A DNA stretch of 64,000 bases from Limanda limanda (Eukaryota; Chordata; Actinopteri; Pleuronectiformes; Pleuronectidae), in assembly GCF_963576545.1 (NCBI RefSeq), contig NC_083653.1:18999639-19063638 (forward strand), written 5' to 3'. The notes beneath the pieces were generated by a model, which worked only from the letters and a program-made list of their open reading frames with translations, searched no databases and was not told the DNA's origin. The position numbers and the translations under genes are program-made. Positions 58,229 to 64,000 of this stretch are shown in pieces. Each line of letters opens with the position of its first letter. Within the stretch, counting starts at the first letter, position 1.

Positions 58229-61200
58229 GCTGGTAGTATCTCGGCAGGAGATACTACCAGTACTTCAACAATTTACTGAAGGAAAAGTACAAATAAATAG
58301 ACAAAAAAGTACCACAGTCTTAATTTTCAACTTGAGGATAGCAAGTAAGTACTTTAAGTATTGAAAGCAAAGGTACTTGTTGAATGATTCCTTTTGTTAG
58401 ATGCACACAATCTACATCATTGACTGAGCCTACTGTATATTTAGTTTAATACAAGAATGCTTCAGACATATTAATAAATAATGCTGCAGATGATGCTACT
58501 GAAAACACATTTTCATATTCATTAACGGCTGACCCTCCTCCTAAAATATTTTAGGTTTTTGTTCGCCCCTGATGCTGTTGGGGTCTTACCCTCTTTTTAT
58601 TTATTACTTTTGAATGTTTAAACAATATTGGCTGACATTTGTAGTGGAGTAAAAGTGAGAAGTACCCCAAAATAAATTGACTTAAGTAATCTACAGATAC
58701 ATGAAAAGTACAACTAAGAACAGTAACAAGGTAAATACCCAAACAAGAAAGCAGACCATCAAGAGAAAGTATGTTCCATTTCATATGAGTAAGGAAGATA
58801 AAAAAAAACATGCCTGAAGCCATGATGAATCAAATCAAATGTGCACAATAGAAATGAGAAACATTTCTTCTTTTCTAGACCCTAATGACCAGGCTCATAT
58901 CTGACAACATATCATAGAGCCACTGGGTACTCGTACATCTAGCCGGCTGAAACTTGGTGCTGAGTTTAGTCATTATTTCACAGTATTATACCTCAATAAG
59001 CTGCTGCATTTAAAGGTCTCACACTTGAGGATGAGTACAACATATGTGTGTTGATAAGCGATCTCTGCAGACTGGCTGATTTCAGTGGACACACAGAAAA
59101 CTGGGGTTGAGTTGCTGCTCACAGTACAAGAATAACAAGAAGCATGAACAATGTAAGTGACCCTCTGCCCTATCTCAGTGCGTAGATTGGGAAAGGAAAG
59201 AGTTGTGGGTGCATTTACAACTTATGCAGGTGTAATACATTGCAAAAAACAAATAAGGTAATCCTACAAAACGCTGACGATTTATTTTGCTATACACTGG
59301 GTCTGATCCATGGGTGGGGCCAGGGGGGCCCTGAAGTACCCCATGTCCCATCAGTAGTCTTTAAAACAAATTCAATGATTAATTTAATTCACAAAGAGAT
59401 GCACAATTTATTTGTAGTTCACTAAGCTGTACATAGCTTAATTAGCTGCTGTCTGACCTTCAACATGGCTGACAGAGGTTACATCGTTATCTTACATGCA
59501 CACCCTCTATTCTGCTCTGTTAGATAACCTGTTCTTTGGGAATAGCCGGGATCAGAAACATGTTCTCGTGCTTTCAGTAAGTCCCCCCCACAAACACATA
59601 CACACAAGCACACACACAAGAATCGTATTAAAAAGCGACTGCTGCCAGTGTAGCTGGAGACAAACTTCTCTGCTGCACATTGTAGTGAGAGATCTACAAC
59701 AAAGAAAAAACACACAAGAGGAAAGCTGAGTGACTGTGGGCGCAGGAACTCCTTCGTGTGACAACACACACACACACACACTTTTCTGGCTCCCACTAAT
59801 GAGTCCCTTCCGCTCCATCACTCATCTGAATGTACAAAATTTATATTTTTACAACAAAAAAGATTTTTCCTTGCCCGTACAATCATCCTTCCGCCAAAGG
59901 GGAAAACACGCCCTTTCCCGAACTAACACATCTACCTTTTGCCCGCTGAGCTTGCATGCTCCTCTATTGAGAGACAATGGAAGTGGACTGCCAGTTTATA
60001 GTCTAGCACGTTTCCCTCTGTTTGAGATTAATTAGGAAGTTTAATAATTGTTATTTGATTCAAGACCCGGTTTGGTCTTATTCAAATATTTATTAAAAAG
60101 CAATGAAAAGTTTAACAGCATAGCTATGAGCACTCATGCACAGCCTTGGCTTAAATCGTAGCACGGGGTGGTCGATAGTCGCGCCGAACAGAAGGCGTTT
60201 GTGATATTTATAACAGTAGGTAGAACAGGATTGGTCAATAAGGAGGGGAAGTCTTCCTTGGTTCTTCCTCAATGGTGTGCAGGCGTAGTCCACCCTCTTG
60301 GCATTGGAATAAGGAAGTGAGGAGCAGCACCGTTTTGCTCCTCCTCTGATGGTTGCAGGGCAAAATGTTCACTTCATGACAAGCCTTGACACAGCTGACG
60401 CATTGTGGGTCAATGTTGTTGTTCATGGAGTAAAGAATATTCTGTTCCTGCTCTATCGGCTGTACATTCTGTTTGTGTAAACATTCGTATTTTCCAAACC
60501 AACACATCGCCACTCTGTCTCTCCTTCAGAACTTATCAGACCTTTTATCAAGACAGGTGTGAGATTGACCAGCGTTGTGACGCACACACATTTCTACCTA
60601 ACTTCAAGATTAACACCAAGCAGCAAAGGTTATTAAAAATAATTTGTGTAAAGGCCTAATATCTGGCCCAAACTGCTCCTGCCCCCACCCTCCTTTCATT
60701 TGTTTAGAGTGCAGTTCCATAAACATCTTCTACGACAAGCTAAAATTTAAAATCTCAACAATATTTGGATAGATTATGGTGATACAGTATTTGATTTCTA
60801 GGTAGCTCTGTTTGTTAGTTGTTTTGACATTTAGACCACTCTGACGCAAAGAGGTTATTATCACTTTGTCTATAAGTGATTGTAATAATGAATACATCAT
60901 TTGAGAAGTCAAAAAGTTGTTCGGTGGCTACTTGGGAATAGGATTAGGGTTATCATGTTTTATGTGGGCCACTCCGGGACAGGAGATAACAGAAACATAA
61001 GAATAATGTTCCTGCAGATTGTTTAAATACTACAGAGACAAAGTCCTGACAGGTGATGACCTCAGATGTACATAGCCAAAATTAGAGAGAATTCAGCCAA
61101 TCAAGTTCTATTTTGACCTGTCCAGCTTGTTCGGTAGCAGATCAAAGAGTGAGCTCCGCACAGTCACGGCTTAGATAAATATGAATTTACTAAAGACAAC

Positions 61201-61633
61201 TTAACAAATGCAAACCTGGCTTAACTCAACACGATCAAAAATCAGAAAACCAAACAGAGCAAATAAAGGTCCTATAGAGTACTAGTTTTCCAGGACAGAG
61301 AGAGAGAGGGAGAGCCATCTTTTTCTTCTCCAGTTCGGTTATTGCTGGGTGGTGTAATAGGAATTTCTGTATCTGGGTATGTTTAATGAAAGAACAGACA
61401 TATATATAGAGGAATGTACTGACAACTGTGTTTCTGTGGGTAAACTTGGAACTTGTTGGGGTTTGCTAGGGGAACTTAGATATTTAGTGGCTTCCTCTAC
61501 ACTGTGTCGCTAAACAAGAGATTCACTGCAGGGGTCCCTCAAGTGTCCGAAGCAGGGGGGATTTAGGTGTGAATTGCCAGAGACCATGGATCTCAGAGAC
61601 AGATGTTTCACATCCAGGAGTCACTCAAGCAAC
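58229..61633. other. Intergenic DNA, no gene seen
   Basis: Starts with a 13-bp stem hairpin (58230-58260) followed by AGTA-rich MITE-like sequence to about 58720. A CA tract lies at 59764-59782 and a CACA-rich patch at 59590. Short frames have no domain. Confidence 0.5.
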
Positions 61634-61694
61634 TTATGTTATATGACTTCCTCATACACAGTGTAACTGTGTGTGAGGAAGTCATATAACATAA
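61634..61694. repeat. Near-perfect 61-bp palindrome
   Basis: 29-bp arms (TTATGTTATATGACTTCCTC... and its reverse complement) with one mismatch and a 3-nt centre GTA. Could form a long hairpin or cruciform. Confidence 0.85.
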
Positions 61695-61945
61695 TCAGTT
61701 TTTATCCCCGTCCACACTAACACACCTGAAAATGCATGTATCACGTGGCGACTCATGTACACTGGGCATGTGTGTACCCGTGTAAACAGGAAGCAATTGG
61801 TTGTTAGAGGCAGAAAGAGCTACGTTACAAACAATAAGCAACAATGGTGAAAAGTAAGAGCAGGGGTTTCTTTAAATGGACTGATGATGAAGTGGAACTT
61901 TTAATGAACATCCATGTTGCGTTCTACACTGGTATCTGAAGCTAG
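61695..61945 (+). mobile_element. 5' piece of a DNA transposon with a Myb-like start
   Basis: Begins TTTTTATCCCCGTCCACACT and includes a short frame from 61844, MVKSKSRGFFKWTDDEVELL, that recalls the start of Harbinger-type Myb proteins, ending in a stop after about 31 codons. The rest of the element is absent. Confidence 0.4.
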
Positions 61946-62286
61946 TGTTGCTTAACCTTAAATACCCTTTGAAACCAAAGAGTAATACCAGTGTCATTTA
62001 GAGTAGTAGCTTATCTACTAGGGTCTGTGTTAGCATATTCCTTGCCATCACTTACTGTGATGATGACTGCCATGCTATTTAAATCTGTGGTAAAGGCAAG
62101 AGAAGCCTGATTGAAGGATTGGCACAACCAACAAAAACACAATGATGTTAATCTTTAAATATCGAGGCATTTGCTAATTAAGATTCAGAAAGTGCTTTTA
62201 AGAATTTTTATCAATGTAGTCGATTCATGTTCAGCTCCTTTTATACCAAACTTTCCTAAATTCAGAGGTTCTTGAAATTCTATTAA

Positions 62287-62543
62287 GGTAAATGGTTTTG
62301 TATTTATATAGTGCTTTTCTAGTCTTGATGACCACTCAAAGCGCTTTTACAGTACAGTTTTACATTCACCCATTCACACACCCATTCATACAGTGCATCT
62401 ATTTGCAGCACTTTGTTATTCTATGGGGGTTCAGCATCTTGCCCAAGGACACTTCGGCATGCAGATGGGTCAGACTGGGGATCGAACTGCCGACCTTCAG
62501 GTTGGAGGACGACCACTCTACCTCTCAGCCACAGCCGCCCAGG
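62287..62543 (-). mobile_element. tRNA-derived SINE
   Basis: On the minus strand the head reads GGGCGGCTGTGGCTGAGAGG and the 3' part contains a TTGGGCAAGATGCTGAACCC-like word. It ends in AAATACAAAACCATTTACC. Same family as the split SINE at 28165-31660. Confidence 0.7.
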
Positions 62544-62794
62544 TCAGAATACTTGTGTAATAACCTAAACCTTAAACAAGGCTGGACATAATTAAGAAAA
62601 GTGTCCAAAAAACACACCGTGATTATTGACCCTGTATCACAGTGGATGTGTTTTGGAGGAATTATATTGTGTACGAACAAGACAACAGAGGAGGGACACT
62701 GGAAGGTAAATAGGGACAGATCATGCGACAGAATGACGCGGCAAGTCCGACTCTGTAAGATCGAACAACTGATCTGAACAACCCCACATCTGAC

Positions 62795-63087
62795 TCATCC
62801 CCTCACACGGAAATTAATCCTGCACTGATCTGTGTGCTTCCTCGTTCCTTTCCTCCACCATAACAGGTCTGATAGGTGGCTGTAGACCGAGTCCAGCAGC
62901 GTCTGGCTGGCCTCCTGGCTCTTGACTCCGGCAATCTCAAAAAGGCGATCCAGCTTGTCCTCAGCGTCTGGGATCTCCTCGATCACGTGCAGCTCCTCTG
63001 GGTTCAGGATGTGCAGCATGTCGTCAAAGATGGGCTGTAGGTCGCTTGGGTCCAGACGCACCTGCCGGAGCACAGTATCTTTCTTCT
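62795..63087 (-). CDS. tnfrsf21: TNFRSF21 (death receptor 6), last coding exon
   Basis: Exon opens after a TCTCTCCAG acceptor and encodes [70 protein letters not shown], the very conserved C-terminus of TNFRSF21, a type I membrane death-domain receptor acting in neurons and lymphocytes. Remaining exons lie beyond the window. Human TNFRSF21, as I recall it, ends at ...DLL; here the frame runs 21 residues further to a TGA at 62795-62797. Located about 19 kb from the start of the ADGRF5-like gene, a pairing seen in other vertebrates. Confidence 0.88.
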
Positions 63088-63159
63088 CTGGAGAGAAAAC
63101 GGAGAAGAGAAATAGTTGTTGAAATAGCTGCTATAATAAATGTCTTTACATCAACAATA

Positions 63160-63480
63160 GATTAAAGATTCAGTGTGTAGGATTTAGTTGCACCTAGTGG
63201 TGAAGTTATATATTGCAGCCAACTGAGTATCCCTTGCCTCACATCCCTTTTGGAGTGTTTAGGAGAAACTGTAATGGCCGTCAAAGTATGTAAAACTCTA
63301 AAGCCAGTGTTCGGTGTGTCAGTTCTTGGCTACTGTAGGAACGCGGATCATTCTAAGAACCCATACTATGTAACTTGACTTTCATAAAGAGAGTATGTTC
63401 TAAGTATGTTCCTAAGAACTAACATGAACAGGTCAAAAATACTTATCTCTGAATGACAGGTAAAGTCAACATGTGGAACT
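63160..63480. repeat. Dispersed repeat in a tnfrsf21 intron
   Basis: Starts TTCAGTGTGTAGGATTTAGT and contains CACCTAGTGGTGAAGTTATA, words of a MITE family common in fish. The rest of the window to 64000 shows no exon. Confidence 0.45.
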
Positions 63481-64000
63481 TCTACTCGCCATTAACAGGA
63501 AACCTGGATGACTCTTTTAACATAACTCTGTAATAATCTGTTTTTATTAAATAATGTAGATATCTGTACAATTTTAATTTACAACATATTTTTACAAACA
63601 GGAACAAATATTTAGAATGCAACCTTTGAGCAAAAAACTGTGTCCAAATTGTTTAACTTCAAATTCACATTAAAAAATGTTGACAGAATAGTGCCCATTG
63701 ATCTCTATTACTATTATTTATTATTTATCGCTTAGTATCGTTTGAATTTTTGCTCATAAAATATCTGATGTGAGCAAATCTATCAGTTTGATTTAAGAGC
63801 AATACCCAGAAGGACCACATGAGGGCGACAGGCACACATCCAAGTTTGAAATGAAGGCAGCTGTTGTCACATCATTTTCATCAAATCTGAGTCACAGTGA
63901 GTGTCAGAATAATTAGTCATGGGTGTTAAGAATTTAGATTAGCTAATAAAATCAGTATCTGCACAAGCAGGAGTATCCAGTGCGTGATAAATAATTATTT

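Overview
The window is nuclear DNA of a ray-finned (teleost) fish. The evidence is vertebrate gene families with fish-type features (single-exon olfactory TAAR receptors in tandem, a multi-exon adhesion GPCR of family F, the last exon of a TNFRSF21-type death receptor), GT-AG introns, and many fish-type DNA transposons, SINEs and LINE fragments. There are no bacterial operons, no tRNA or rRNA genes and no CRISPR array.

Layout. 0-9.2 kb: two intact trace-amine-associated receptor genes on the + strand (696-1682 and 5212-6219) and a third, dead TAAR (about 8260-9210) split by a retroposon with a 15-bp target duplication. 9.4-15.3 kb: a 5.8-kb CACTA-like DNA transposon that carries a small intron-containing gene and a nested, frameshifted R2-type retrotransposon. 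15.8-44.05 kb: one large minus-strand gene, for which I could join 32 exons in phase into a 1,698-residue adhesion GPCR (ADGRF5/GPR116-like). Its order is signal peptide, furin site, alternating SEA-like and EGF-like modules, Thr-rich stalk, SEA domain, two Ig domains, a hormone-receptor-like Cys motif, GAIN/GPS, seven TM and tail. Two further exon-like copies are damaged: one EGF exon by a +1 frameshift, one stalk mini-exon by a Harbinger MITE sitting in its splice acceptor. An inverted, shorter copy of the CACTA-like element (28321-31541) lies in an intron, itself inside a SINE. 44-62.7 kb: no host gene found. This stretch is dominated by transposons, including a nest at 50.6-56.4 kb (Harbinger MITE containing a hAT element containing a Harbinger element with an intact transposase, plus a gypsy remnant whose LTR holds another hAT MITE) and an L2-type LINE fragment. 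62.8-63.1 kb: the 3' exon of tnfrsf21 on the minus strand. Its position next to an ADGRF5-like gene resembles the ADGRF-TNFRSF21 neighbourhood of other vertebrates.

How the parts relate. The TAARs and the adhesion GPCR are unrelated receptor genes sharing a neighbourhood. The most informative biology is the remodelling of the adhesion GPCR ectodomain by phase-1 exon duplication and transposon insertion, and the twin CACTA-like elements that mobilise a captured multi-exon gene. All product names rest on reading the translations and on remembered family features; no database search was run.
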